Source: Zygaena filipendulae
Taxonomy: Eukaryota; Arthropoda; Insecta; Lepidoptera; Zygaenidae
NCBI GenBank assembly: GCA_907165275.2
Contig: OU015672.1
Coordinates: 2,462,501-2,526,500 of the forward strand
Length of the DNA stretch: 64,000 nucleotides
Direction of reading: 5' to 3'
Shown: positions 25,801 through 40,800 of the stretch, one piece after another
Position numbering within the stretch: the first letter of the stretch is position 1
How the letters are laid out: each line of letters starts with the position of its first letter
Notes under the pieces: generated by a model
Told to the model about the DNA's origin: nothing
Database searches by the model: none
What the model saw: only the letters and a program-made list of their open reading frames with translations
Position numbers and translations under genes: made by a program

Positions 25801-28800
25801 AGATGCGTTTGTTCTTATATCAAACGTACAGAATTTTTTATGAAACTAATGCTCTTACAAATGTAATAACTCTGTACTATGTATACCAAATGCTGTGAGT
25901 TTATAAATGTGCACACTCATTTACCTACTCGACAAAAAATTGACATCTACTTTAAATTGCTGTACCTACCTACCCGAAAAGGTTCACTAAATTGTAAAAA
26001 TAAAATCTGTGTCAATGCAATATACACTTGAACATTATATTTGAATGAGTAAAATAAATATCATACAAACCGATCGTCGCTGGTTACTCATGGTGTGGCC
26101 TCAGCGGCCGCGCCGCTGTGGATTGAGACTCAGTGTGAGTGCACCCGGCTGCACTCATTGGCACGGCATCAAAGTGCATTAACTAATCTAGCACCTCATT
26201 CAAATCGGGTGATAATAACTAACCGAAGAGTGTTTAGACTTTTTCATTACTCATATTCGGAAAGTTGCCTGAGAAGCGGGTTGAAAGTAACCCTTTTCAG
26301 CCCTAGGGAGAATCGCTTTCAACTGACAGCTGGATACTGCAGAAACTCAAGTTTTTTTTTTATGTCATAGGGGGCATACTTACTGGCCAGTAGCACACCT
26401 AATGGTTGATTTATGTAAAATAAAATTCACTCATTTTTTTCTTTAGCTAATTCCTATTTTTATTTTGACTTTCCTTGCATTCGTAATGAAAAGCACAGTG
26501 TTACCCTCGGGAGAAAGACTTACTTAGTTACTTTCACCCCTAGGATAACAATGTACTATTAACCGACTGTAAAAAATAATGGTTTTGTTTCCCTAGTATT
26601 AACGTCGCTATGACCGAATTAATTGCTTTTTACGTACACCTACTACACTTTATTTTTTAAATGGGCTTGGATGACCAAATTCTATGACTAAGATAAATTG
26701 CGAAAGGTTGTTTTTGATAAAAACTAAAACTTATAAGGATCAAATTGTGGGAATCAGAAAATTAACGAAAAGGTCTCATTTGAAAAAAAATGCCATTTTA
26801 TTTTTCTGCCACTCTGAATAACGGATCAGCTAAAGTTTGAAAAAAATAGTAGGTATTTTCTTAAAAACGACACCTTTCCACATCGACCCAACCACATTGA
26901 GTTGGAAATCTTTTGATTGGTCTCGACAAAGACTCTGGTCCTAGATAATTATTATTTTCCGTTTACTCTTAAAGCGTGTTTTTTTTGCTGGTTTTTTTTT
27001 TTACACAATTCTTCAGTTACGGGACCTTAAAATGGAGCCTTATTTTATGTTTCAGTTTCAGCAGTCAACGGTGTCCATGAAATATTTTTACAGCAGGGAA
27101 ATGTCTTAAAGAAAGGACATATTATAGTATTTATTATACCATAACGATACTTGACCGTATTGAGGGAAGGAAGAGATACGAGTGTCTATAAAAATTCTTA
27201 CGCGTGAATAAATGTTTAAGTACTTATTTATTGTTCTATATTTTATAGAAGCTATGAAAATTTATGGGGTTTAGTATATTATGAGCTACGATAAATCGTA
27301 CCTACCAATACCTACTCTTGTTCTTCTTTTATTTCTTTCGCACCTAGTGCATTGAATAGCGTCAACTCATCTACATATTATACCTGCTTATATATTTTAT
27401 GTATTATTTTTATGAACCACTTTATAAATAAAGGTTTGGTATAAATCGGAACTGGTGGTGCTAGACTCCAAAAAACTCGAATCATTATAATCTAATATCT
27501 GTAAGTTTCAGTGCAGACATAGAAACGTTTCAGTGTTGTTTAATATACGGGCATTAAGCCTACACAAGAAATAAACACGCTAACAAACAAACAAGCGTTT
27601 GTGACAGACGTCTCGTGGCACTTGGCCAACATTGGCCAATATTAGCTGGATTGCATTAAGAGCGGCCCGTCAGGAATAGGATGGACTAGCTGTCCCGCGC
27701 GGTTTCACCCGCGATAATTTCGGAGTTCCGGCGGAATTGTTCCATACAAACTTTGCAACCCCTTTTTCACTCCCCTTAGGGGTTGAATTTTCAAAACTCC
27801 TTTCTTAACGGATGCCTGCGTCATACAAAGAACACACCTTCCAAGTTTCAGGTCTCTACGATCAGCGGTTTAGGCTGTGCGTTGATTCGTCATTTTATAT
27901 GTATGGTATGTAGATGTAGTATTTTGGACAGCCCTTTTACTTGTGTAACGGGCAATTCTTGAAGCGATTACTAGCCCGGTGACACTCTTCGAACCTACTG
28001 AAGCAATACCTAGTGGAGCAATCTTTAGATATGTATACAAATTACTCATAGAGCTCAAAGCCATTCAAAGTGCAGGAAGAAAGCAGTGCTCAGAGAAGAG
28101 TATTAGAGGATCAGTTCTTCTCTCCTTAACCTCAAAACCACATCAGTTCCGTTTCTACAAGGTCTCCTCACATATATCAATATGTAGGTACCTACTAACA
28201 CACTCTCGCTCTAAGCCGACCAGCCATCGCAGTGGGGTTTCAGTTGTCACCAGCACCTAATGACCGAATGGTGTGTTCCGGCAGTCTCATTTCTGGTTCG
28301 CTGTAAATACGTTCGCGTTCAAACAAACAAACAAACTTCAGCTTTATAATATTATTATAGATAGGTATCTAAAATTTTTTTGAATTTACTTCAAAAATAT
28401 TTTTATTTTTATTTCTGTAGACGAGACTAGGTGCTTTGGAACTTTGGAAGACAAAATCGTGACGAAAATTCCGCTCTTCTCTCACAAATTTAGAGAATTA
28501 CTTAAATATTAGGCTCTTTAAACTTTTTTCTATGGTTTTTTCATTTCATTTTGAATTGTTAGAACGAAGTTCTTTATCGCGCGGTACGGAAGGGAGTAAA
28601 AATTCATTTTCCGTCACGGCGCGCGGCGTCATACGGCTGCTTTACGGAAAAACAAAGCAACTGTAGGTAATAATTTTTTCGAAACGAGTTTTTTTTTGCC
28701 TCTTTTCAAGCATAAAAGACAAAACCGACTCAGTTTAATATAGGAAAAAACTTCGTTCTAACCAAGTGTTCCACGACACTCACGCATTTTTTCAATGTAA

Positions 28801-31800
28801 ATTTTAATTTTACTTCATTTCTTGGTACAGGTACACTTTGTCAACTGCAGAGCCCAAGAGGTTCACTACCAAAATATTCAATGTCAAGTGAGTGACAATG
28901 CGAGTTAAAGTATTGACGAAGATCATTTTGTACGTCTATACGTTACTGGAATTAATAACACATTTAAACATGTTATGCTTTGCATGCTGCGTGTTACTAA
29001 GATTCTAACTAATTTAAAAATAGGTGGTTAATAGATAATCAAAAAATTCGTCTGGTAATGCTAATTACTCGATAACCCGATAAAAATCCATAGCGATATT
29101 CTAATTAAAAAGAAATCGATAGAAAAAAAATGTAGAGTAGGGTGAACACCTAGTATATTTAGATAACACTTCTGTAGCATTTAATGTTAACCACAAAAGA
29201 TATATATCAAATACTCTATAACTAGGTACTTTTTCGTTTTGTGTATCCATTTTTTATTGTGTATACAATAAATTGTTTGATTTTTTTCTTTTCTTCTATA
29301 TATAGATAGATCTAACCTTTGTGTAGCTCTAAGGGCTTGAATATCAATCAATACTCCCTAGAAACATCCTACTAATATTATAAACGCGAAAGTTTGTAAG
29401 TATGTATATATGGATGGATGGATGTTTGTTACTCTTTCACGCAAACACTACTGAATGGATTTAAATGAAATTTCACAATAATATAGCTTATATATCAGAT
29501 TAACACATAGGGTACTTTTTATCCCGGAATTCCCGCGGGAACTCCGATTTTACCGCGGGTGAAACCGCGGGGCACAGCTAGTACTAAATATAGAAGTACT
29601 TACCTCTGTAATTTCATAATCTCATTGTGAGGTACTCAGTCGTGCTCAAAAAGGAAGGCTTTCGCGCAAAAAGCGTAGTTTTAGACGTAGGTAGCTCATA
29701 TCAAAACGGGTTAAGGAATCCTTACTAAAAGTTGGAGTGGTCCTATTCTAAAGCGTGCAAGCGCCATAACACAATATTGCATGGTTCGCGTTTTACTAAC
29801 GATATCAAAATTCAAATTCCGAACGCTAGCAGCACGTACGCACGCTCATATCTGGGTCGCGTTGTTTGCGCGTCACGGGCCGGCGCGGCGCGGCGTGACA
29901 TCACACGGTGTGCCGTGTGACGTCAGAGCCCCGCCCCCCACTGAGCAGCGGCCGCCCCCGCCTCCACCTCCACCCTCCCCCTGACCCGCGCGCCCCCTCT
30001 AGCAAGTCTAGTCAGTTTTCCATTACACAGTTCTATATACATATATACAGCGTGTTGGTAAATGTATAGTTTTGTGTGCATAACTGCGGGGGCTGATAAA
30101 GTTAAATGTTTACGGTTAGCAACAGGATGATGTTTTTAGAGCTCTGTTAATTCTTTAAGCTTGATAATGAAAAAATATATGTTGCCACGCGAGCCTTTGC
30201 TTCGCTGTTTAGTTTTCTAATAATATAACCCCAAAAACCCCCTAAATAAAATCCAACTGTCTCTATGTAATATCGAGATAATTTTGTACATTCCATTGAA
30301 CTTAGAGGGTTACTTGTATTCTTTGGGAGTATTAAAACGTGTATGACCATTAAAATTTCCTTGTTATATAAAACATTTACAGTAAAAAATATGATGCAAA
30401 ATGTAAAACCACTAAACATTTATAATACTACCACCTGTCCCCCACAGCTTAACTACGGTAATTTCAGAGTTCCCGCGGGAATTCTAGGATAAGTCATCTA
30501 TAAACTTTCCTCTTGAATCACTTATCTATTGGTGAAAACCACATAAAAATCCGTTCAGTAGTTTTTGAGTTTATCGCAGATATACAGACAGACAGACGCG
30601 TGGAAGACTTTATTTCATAATGTGTAGTGACGTACGTAACACCTACCTTAAAATGCTTGTGATTTCTTACCTCCTTTTGACTTACCCTGTATAGAATAAG
30701 CCAATGATCTTTCCAAGCATGTCTCAATTAATTGCCTTATCTATGTAATTTATGTCTGTGTATAAGGGGCATATACCTTCTGCATGCATGATGCATCTTA
30801 AGAACTATAATATGTATATTAAACGGAAGTACAAACGCTGTGAGTTATCGGTAGGGAACATCTGTCTATACAGGATTTTACAGGAAGGTGTAGTCATATT
30901 TGAAGACAGTGTTCTCGTAATTGTCTACAAACATTTGACATTATTTAAAGGACGGTTCTTTCACGATGAATTAAACTACCTCGCTGGGTTTATCTTTATT
31001 AACTCGTCTTTGCATATTGATAAATTGTGTCGAACAGTCATAAGTATGCGTCGCCCGTAACGGCTGTAACGACCTCGCTAGAGAGGTAACATGTTAGTTT
31101 TGTTACAGAAGCAGATGATAAAACCAATTTGAAATTGGTTTTTGAGGAATACCGATATAAAATAATTTTACACGATATGACTACACCTTTCTGTAACATC
31201 CTGTATGACTAGGAACTAGAACACGACCGCAGCGGGGGTTACAATGTTCGTCTCTTGAATAATAGAAGCGAGGATCCTGCGAGCTTAATCCCCGGAGTAT
31301 ATCGGTTCAGAAGTCGAGACCAACCGTTCAAAATTTAATAGTATCCATTACATTTTATCTAGAATATAATTGATGCTTATTTGGTACCAATATAAAACAC
31401 TGTGACTTAAAAACAAATTAAAATAGACAAGGTAGGTACCAAAATGGGTACCACTCAGCATATGCCGTGGAACGTACTAGTCCGACGACGCTGATTTTCA
31501 CTGGCGACCATAAAAGTTAATAGAACAATAGAATATAGATGGCTAAAAAGTTCTTGTAGAAAATAAGTCCTGAACTGTCATCATATCACATATATCAGAC
31601 ACAATTCTTTTAAACTATTCCCGTTTTACAAATATTATGTAGCATAGTATCGATTGTAATATATTTTTTCTGTTCAGAACGACTATTTTGAATGTTTAGT
31701 AAGTCTTTTTAGATTGAATTTAAAGGATATCTACTTGGTGAGAGAGAAAGTCGGTTCTTATTATAACCTTTAGGCACCAGACTATAGACAGCCCGGTGAC

Positions 31801-34800
31801 ACTCCATACAAATGAATTGATTTAAGTACTTTCCCATAAGTAAAGAGGGCGGCTTGTACGTACATGTGTTGTGAGTGTGCGCGTATCGTAAGGTTGACGC
31901 GAGCTGACAGTAACTATCCGCTATCAGTGAAAAATTATCACATGTAGAATTACATGTGACAGACAATTCAGACTACGTATGTCTGCAGATCATTGGCGTA
32001 TCTAGAGTTATTTTTCAGGGGGGGGCTGGGGCCGTATTTTTGAATCGCTCGAATAACTTGTCGCACACGGAATTGCAAGATTCACGCGTGAATGCTTACA
32101 AAATGTATGAGCATTCGCAAGTGAATTCGCGATTCCGTATGCGAAAGTAATTCCAGCGATTCAAAAATATGGCCCCTGGGGTAGTATTTTTGAATCGCTC
32201 GAATAACTTTTCGCACACGGAATTGCAAGATTCACGCGTGAATGCTTACAAAATGTATGAGAACTCGCATGTGAATTCGCGATTCAGTGTGTGAAAATAA
32301 TTCGAACGATTCAAAAATACGGCCCCTGGCCCCTGACATGCCATGGCCGAGGCGAAATTCTGTAATAACAACAACAAGCTTCGTTGAAAAATAAATATTA
32401 ATACTTGGTCGCGGGAGCAAACTTTTATATATTAAGCCTATTTTGAAGAGTCGTCGAAGTTAGTTATCAGTGTTAAAGAATTTCGAATCGGTAGCCTAAC
32501 ATCCTGGGGTGGGCACTAGATAATCCTAGGGTGGGCATGGCCCACCCAGCCCTCCCCCTATATTATACGCCTATGCTGCAGATATATGTAATACATCCAT
32601 TGCCATTTATTTTGGGGGCAATAAAGTATATTTGAAAATTGAGCTTTTGAGGTATTATAACTAAATGAAACAGTTCATTTTTCTTCATTTCGTAGAGAAT
32701 AGAGAATAGCATTGCAAAAAAAACCAGCAATATATACAGCTGATCATAATAACCTCCTCCTTTATTGAAGTCGGCTAAAAATAGGTTTGAAGATTATTTT
32801 TTTGAATTAGGTAGGTATATCTTGTACAAAATTTAATTAAATGTTGAAAAAAATTTAATTAAATGTTGAATAACTTCGTTACAATTTATTGTTTCTCTGC
32901 CAAAAGCTAAATGTTAGCGGCAAGTTAATGATCATATTTATCCAGCAAAAAACAACAGTAGCTACTCACTACAGAGAAAATAATAATATATGATTTAACT
33001 AGAGAGGTAATGTAGCCCGCCCACAGGCGCGTCGCGGTTGCAAAGAAACTGTAAGCAAACTTAAATTGCTGGCATCCAAAGGATGCCTTTTGAAGGGCTT
33101 AGGGATTTGTGATTTGTGGGAAACCAATTATGTGTGAAGAAATATCATGAAATTCTGTTCTGACAATGCCTGACTTTTATGTGTTACTAGCATATTCCCC
33201 GCGGTTTCACCCGCGTTAATTTCGGAGTTCCCGCGGCAATTCTGGAACAGAAAGTACCCTATATTCTCCTCTGTAACCCTGAAAACGTGTAGAAAAGGAG
33301 ATTGCGCCGTAATATTAAGCTCCGTCCCAAACCTTTACGTGATGACTTTGACGATATAGCCTATGTTACTCAGGGATAATGTAGCATTCTAATGGTGAAA
33401 GAATTTTTGAAATCAGTCCAGTAGTTTTTGAGTTAACTCGTAACAAACGAATAAACAAAAAATCAAATATTTCCTTTTTATTATATTAGTATAGATGTTG
33501 CATAATAGCAACGAGAAGTGGCGTCACTCTGCAAAGATAAGGATTGTAAGATATTTTTAATTTACAAAAATACTTTTTTGTTACGAAGATGTTTTGACTA
33601 TACCTTTCCTGGCTTAAATACGTAACCCTGCGGTGGCTTGTGGAGTTATTAAATAAAGTTTATGCTAATTTGTATTAAAAACATAAAGCATTCAAGTTGA
33701 AATATTTGTGGGTCCGGAGTAAACTGACGCGTTGACTCTACCCTGCCTTGTTTCGTGGAGGCTTCACCTCCCCACACTCCATGGGTGCCATGGGTAGTGC
33801 AGGGTGGCAAGGACTCATTTAATTTTGCAAGGACTGGCGCAAACCAAACGGTGTTAGGGGTTTAGTAGAAATTTGTAGCTTCAAAATGTCTGCCCCGTAC
33901 AAAGTGAAATTATAGGTATTTCGAAAATATTAATCTTCGAAAATATTTCCTTGAGCTGGTATTCGCTTCAATAATAACTATTTACGATGCCTACTATTAT
34001 TATACTATTTTTACTATGGACGCAGATAAGCAATAACATGTTAACCCACAAAATTAAGTTATTGATTCAGAACGATTTATTGAGAGTTAGGGAACGTTTT
34101 TTAAATATGTGTTTACCTTATTACATTGCTTAAATGGACATAGATAAGCAATAGTGTGTTAACCCACACTGGAGAAATTTTGAGTAAATCGTGTTTTAAA
34201 ATTATAGCGCCATTTTGTGTTAACAATTTTTATGTTCAATATTTAGTTAAATATTTAAACATATTTAAATGTAATAAGGTAAACACATAATTAAAAAACG
34301 TTCCCGAACTCTCAATAAATCGTTCTGAATAGGTAACTTAATTTTGTGGGTTAACATGTTATTGCTTATCTGCGTCCAAATATGCAACACAATATTCAAC
34401 ATAAAAAAGGTTGACACAAAATAGCGCTGTACTTTTAAAACACGATTTACTCATAATTTCTCCAGTGTGGGTTAACATACTATTGCTTATCTATGTCCCT
34501 ATATTATATATTACCATTTTAGAAGAAAAAAAATACTAATAATAATAAGTTCACTCAGCTACGTAACGAGCAAGCTACGGGCGCCTGCTACGCCGTAGAG
34601 AGAGATGTAGCACGATATTAAGCATAGCGGGCGTAGCGTAGCCTGTACTGTCTTAGCGATTGAAAAAATATCGATTGACGAAATTGACAGCTTTTGCGGC
34701 CACGGCTTTTTCAACACCTTTATATTAGCTTCACTTGTATTAACAGTAGGTATCTTAGAAGTACCTAAATCTTACTGATATTATAAATGTGAAAGTGTGG

Positions 34801-37800
34801 ATGTTTGGATGTTTAGATGTTTGGATGTTTGTTACTCAATCACGCAAAAACGGCTGAACGGATTTGGATGAAATTTGGCATGCAAGTTGTCAGGGGTACA
34901 GAAAAGGACATAGAGTACTTTTTATTCCGGAATTCCCGCGGGAACTACGAAATTACCGCGGGTGAAACCGCGGGGCACAGCTAGTTTTAACATATATCTG
35001 GGGGCACGGCAGTGCCCCCGCCAAGTCGAGCAACAAAAGCGGCACGGCCGTACTATCCTTTTCTCGAAGCAATTAAGGCCATTTTCGACCCCCTATAACT
35101 TCGTTGTGGATAAAACTAGAAGCCTGAATTTTTTGTAAACAAGCAGGTATTGTATAAAGAGGGTATAATTTAAATTTCATTCGATTTGAACCAGTAGTTT
35201 AAGAATTATAACTAGTCAAAGTTTCTTAATTTTGTAGGTCACTCACTCACTCACTCACTCACTCACTCACTCACTGACCGATCATCAAAACTCTAAGGCA
35301 CTTCTAGCAGACATAGAAGTTTGAAATTTAGAATACAATTAGTGTTTATTGTATAAATCAAGGAAAAATTAAAATATTTTGCAATTTCGGTCCAGTTTTC
35401 TAGATACACCAACTGCATAAATAACTTTGTAATCCCATATAAATGTATGGAATTACAAAGTTATATATGCAGTTATATGTACCAACTGCACAAATAACTT
35501 TGTAATCCCATATAAATATATGAGACTAGCTGTTCCCCGCGGTTTCACCCGCGTTAATTTCGGAGATCCCGCGGGAATTCAGAGATGCAAAGTAGTTAGT
35601 ACCCTATATCCCTAGGTTTTCTTTACCCCTGACAACGTGCATGCAAAATTTCATGAGACTTCACAAGCGTTAATTTCGGAGATCCTTCGGGAATTTCGAG
35701 ATAAAATTACCCTAATCTGAATGCTCCAACGATTTTCATGAAATTTTGTATACAGGGGATTTCGGGGGCCATAAATCGATCTAGCTAGGATTCATTTCTG
35801 GAATTCCCGCGCGAACTCTGATATCAACGCGGGTGAATTAATTATTGCATACTACACGATGTCAAGGGTACAGGAAAGGTCATAGGGTAGTACTTTTATC
35901 TCAGAATACCCGCGGGATCTCCGAAATTAACGTGGGTTAAACCGCGGGGAACAGCTATTTAAGCCGAGCGAAGCTCGGTTGCCCAGATATTAATAAATAA
36001 TAATAATAAGTGTAGCTAGTGGGCTTTGCGAAAAACTGTAGCTGAAGCTCAAGAAGTAGTACCAGAAAAGAAAAGGAGGAAGACCATTTACAAAAAGAAA
36101 TGAGATCCCATCAAAAACAAACTTGTAAAAAAGTCCCAAGTCTCGCAACTCAGTTCTTCTACAGTAAAAAGTTGTGAGATCAATGTAATACAAAGTCGGT
36201 TAATTTATTCAGTGCCTACTTGAGGGTCCTTCTGTCTAAAGTTATCATGTTATAAGCTAATCTAATAACATTTTATAGTGACCATATCAAATTTAAAAAT
36301 CTTTTATGTTTTAAATAGATTGAATGGCTTGGCGATCACGTGAAAACACAATATATCTCACATGTAATACATAATTATGGTTCTAAATAATCTAATTTAA
36401 TTATAATATGTATTACTTGTGAGATACATTGTGTTTTCACGTGATCGCCAAGCCAATCAATCTATTTAAAACATAAAAGATTTTTAAATTTGATATGGTC
36501 ACTATAAAATGTTATTAGATTAGCTTATAACATGATAACTTTAGACAGAAGGACCCTCAAGTAGGCACTGAATAAATTAACCGACTTGGTATTACATTGA
36601 TCTCACAACTTTTTACTGTAGAAGAACTGAGTTGCGAGACTTGGGACTTTTTTACAAGTTTGTTTTTGATGGGATTATTATGACACGTCGCTGATCTGAT
36701 GATGGAGCAGGAAAATGGCCATTGGAACTCTGTAATTAAACGAAGCAACCCCTACGAGTTGGGGCTCGTTTGATTGGTCTTTAAGTTTGATTTTTTTTTT
36801 TAAGTTTACTCCTAAAGCGTGTTTTTGAGATTTTTTAAATCATTTGATTCTATTTTTAACCGACTTCCAAAAAGGAGGAGGTTCTATGTTCGATTGTATG
36901 TATGTTTTTTTTTTTTTTTTTTTTATGTATGTTCACCGATTACACGAAGACGGTTGGACCGATTTGAAAAATTCTTTTTTTGTTTGAAAGGGTTTACTCC
37001 CAATTAGGTCCCATTGCCACCAAGTCGGGATCTGATGATGGGATCTTGGAGAAATTGAGGGAACTCTTCGAAAATTATAGGCACACCTATGACGATTTGG
37101 GTATTTTTGATAGTAAATCGTTCATTTGCTTTCGGAAAGCAAAATTTGAAGAAGTGGAACTGATGATGAAGACCACAGGTGGTCATCGGAACAACTAAAA
37201 AATAATACGTATTTCACGGGTTCCGATTAAAGCGATTTCAAAAATTGTTTTTTTGTTTGAAAGGGGATACTTCCAAATTGATTCCATTGTCACCAAGTCC
37301 AGATCTGATGATGGGATCTTGGAGTGATCGAGGGAACTCTTCAATAATTATGAGAACACTTATAGCGATTTTTGTATTTTTTATAGTAAAACGTTTCTTT
37401 TCTTTCGGAAAGCAAAATTTAAAGAAGAGGAACTGATGATGAAGACCACAGATGGTCATCGGAACTACTCAATAATGGGTATTTCACGGGTTCCGAATCG
37501 TTAACTTTAATACGGTTTCTAAACAATTTATGCCCGTCACAAAATATATTATGGTGAAGTGGAACTGATGGTGATGTACTAGGAGAACTCCTCAACAATT
37601 AACGTCCCTGCGTCGGGAAAAGCGATATTTTGTAAAAGGTGATGAGCAGTTGACATTAGGCTATTGTAACTTAGAGAAATTACGAACTAAGTCACTTAAA
37701 AGCGAGAAATAAACAAAATTTTAACAAAAAAATTAAAACCGACTTCCAAAAACACAAAACTAAAAGACTAAAAATAAAAAGCTAAAAATAAAAAAATACC

Positions 37801-40800
37801 GATTTAACCCAAAAGACAAAAACACACGTAATATTATTATTGGTTTGTGCTACCATTGATCGGTATGAAGTCGGTGAAAAGCCAAATATGGAGGGGGAAG
37901 ATGGGCTAAGTCGACTCCCGCCACCAGCTCTTCGTGAGCAGAACAACCCAAGTGGGCAGACACCAGCGGGCTTGTCACCGAATTCAAACCGATCAGTGGT
38001 AGCACAAACCAATAATAATATTACGTGTGTTTTTGTCTTTTGGGTTAAATCGGTATTTTTTTATTTTTAGCTTTTTATTTTTAGTCTTTTAGTTTTGTGT
38101 TTTTGGAAGTCGGTTTTAATTTTTTTGTTAAAATTTTTACTAAAACGTATTAAAATTCGGAAGTTTGGATGGATGGATGGATGTTACTCAATTGCGCCAA
38201 CGGCTGAACGCAATTGCATTTGGCACAATGATACATCACAGTCTGGAATAGAACATAAGGTACTTTTTATTTCCGTGGGAACTCCGCAATTATAGCGGAC
38301 AAAACCGCGGAAAACAGCTAGTCCCTACTAATAATTAATATTATAAATGCGAAAGTAACTCTGTCTGTCTGTCTGTCAGTTACGCTTTCACTCCTTAATG
38401 GCTCTACCGATAACCATCAAATTTTGCATACACATTGTCACAGGTTCAGAGAAGGACATAGTGTACTTTTATCCCGGAATTCCCGCGGTAACTCTGGAAT
38501 TTCTGCGGGTGAAACACACACGGCACAGCTAGAATATAAATAAATACACAAGCTTGACACTTCACACACATTACATAAATGAGACAAAACATCCCTTTCG
38601 TACCTTGCGGTCTTCCTGAAGGTTGTTGAGCCGCCGCGCCGCTGCGGCTCCTGCTGGTGGGAGGTGTTATAGGGTATTCCTGTGGGAACACCGAAATTAC
38701 CGCGGGGAACAGCTGGTAGTGATGAATAAAAATAAATAAAAGGGGTTGCATAACACAGCGTCAGGTCGCACTGTTGCGCACGCAGGTCGCCGTCGTACCG
38801 CGCGGCCAAGCCGGCCGGCGGCGCGGAGCCTGCGCCCGCGCACCCGCCGGACGCGCACGAGCTGAAGAAGCCGCAACTGAAGCCCAAAGCTGTCGGCTCC
38901 ACCGTCGCAGGTACAGTACATTCCGTGTAGAATAGAATAGAAGTTTATTTGAATGAAAGAAAGATGGAATAATTTCTTTTTCATTACTCATGCTCGGAAA
39001 GTAGGTCTGAAGTTGCCTGAGAAGCGGGTTGAAAGTAGCTCTTTTCAGCCCTAGGGAGAATCGCTTTCAACTGACAACTGTCAAATTATTAAAAAAAAAC
39101 TAGGTCTATTTTCACATTTCTATTGAACCATGTTCCAACTTTCTATACAGCCAGCGCCATGTAAAATTGAAATAACGTAAAGTTTAAGTAGGTATTAATT
39201 AAAATAAAATTAACTCATTTTTTCTTAAGCTAATTAATTAATATAAATAATATTATTTTATTTTCTTTAATACTTAATAATTAAAGAAAATATTTTTTTA
39301 GATGACTTTATTATAATTTAGGTCGCCACAATGTAAATAAAAAATACTGGCTGAATAGCTAGCCGGCCAAAGAAAAAGAAATAGGTGGGAAAGTGTCAAG
39401 CGACTATCCAATCTTCACTCATTTTTTCTTTAGCTAATTCCTATTTTTATTTTGACTTTCCTTGCATTCGTAATGAAAAGCACAGTGTTACCCTCGGGAG
39501 AAAGTAACTTATTTAGTGCCTCGAACTACCCCCGTCTCGGCACTAAATGAGTTACTTTCACCCCTTGGATAACAATGTACTATTTCATTACTCGTACTCG
39601 GAAAGTAGGTCTGAAGTTGCCTGAGAAGCGGGTTGAAAGTAACACTTTTCAGCCCTAGGGAGAAACACTTTCAACTGACAGCTGGATACTGCAGAAACTC
39701 AAGTTTTTTTTTTATGTCATAGGGGGCATACTTACTGGCCAGTAGCACACCTAATGGTTGATTTATGTAAAATAAAATTCACTCATTTTTTTCTTTAGCT
39801 AATTCCTATTTTTATTTTGACTTTCCTTGCATTCGTAATGAAAAGCACAGTGTTATCCTCGGGAGAAAGACTTATTTAGTCCCTCGATCTATTGGCGCCC
39901 TTACTTTCACCCCTAGGGTAACAATGTACTATTGTTTTCTTTAAATTTCGTTTTAGAATAGAAGTACCTACTTGGATGACAAATTTTTTTTTTTGGTAAA
40001 TTTTACAGTTTTTACGTATGTATTTATTTATATCATCACTTTAGTGTTGCTGTGTCGGTAAAGCAGTACCAAAAACTCATTTTTCATTGCCTGAAAACAC
40101 GGATAAAACGACGTTTTTTTAAAAATGAAACCTAGCTAGATCTATTAATCGCCCCCAAAACATCCTCATACTAAATTTCATGAAAATCGTCGAGCCGTTT
40201 CCGAGGTTCAGATTATACAACGTGTTAATGAATTAACTGAAAACCTGATACACCCCATTTAAAAAAATAAACAATAATATGATTAAAATATATTTTATGT
40301 CGAAAAAATGTATACTTTAAAAGTTATTCAATATTAGTTTGGAGGTGACCTATCTACGAAATTCCAAGCGCTACGCCCGCGCCTACCGGTTCGAATTTTT
40401 TCGCTACGAGCGGCGTACGCGCCAAATATTGTATTATAAATAATTTAGACATGGGCTAGTTAAAATGAAAAAATATAACCTATATTAAAACATAGTACAA
40501 TCGATTCGCTAGTCGATTCTGAGCAAACTACTTTCTAGTTTTCAGTTAATTCATTAACACGTATATGTATACAAGAATTGCTCATTTAAAGGAAGTAGAT
40601 TATGTTGAAGAAAAAAAATTAGAGGAACGTTGACTTAAAAACATTTTAGTTTAGTCAACTAGCCAAAACTGCCTTGGTTGTTTGATAACTAATTTGGTTC
40701 CGAATTCCCATCTTTCTCCAGACTCAATCTCCTTGTCGTCTCCGGTGGGGGCGGCGGCCCCCCGAGAAGCCGCCGAAGGCCCCCCGGTGCCCCCCACCGT

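Larger units (their letters stand above)
7865..38785 (+). other. Intron 1 (about 31 kb)
   Basis: Runs from GTGAGT to an AG at 38784-38785. No coding exon with matching phase was found inside. It is a graveyard of mobile elements, listed separately, plus one GC-rich promoter-like island at about 29.9 kb. Stretches such as 7865-9240, 12500-13230, 18420-19750, 24620-25230 and 26570-27680 show nothing I can name. Confidence 0.7.

Noticed and set aside
30752..31060. 102-residue frame
   Set aside because: Overlaps a MITE with inverted ends; no similarity recognised.
37782..38070. Two overlapping frames of equal length on opposite strands with the same C-terminus
   Set aside because: They are the two arms of one inverted-repeat element.
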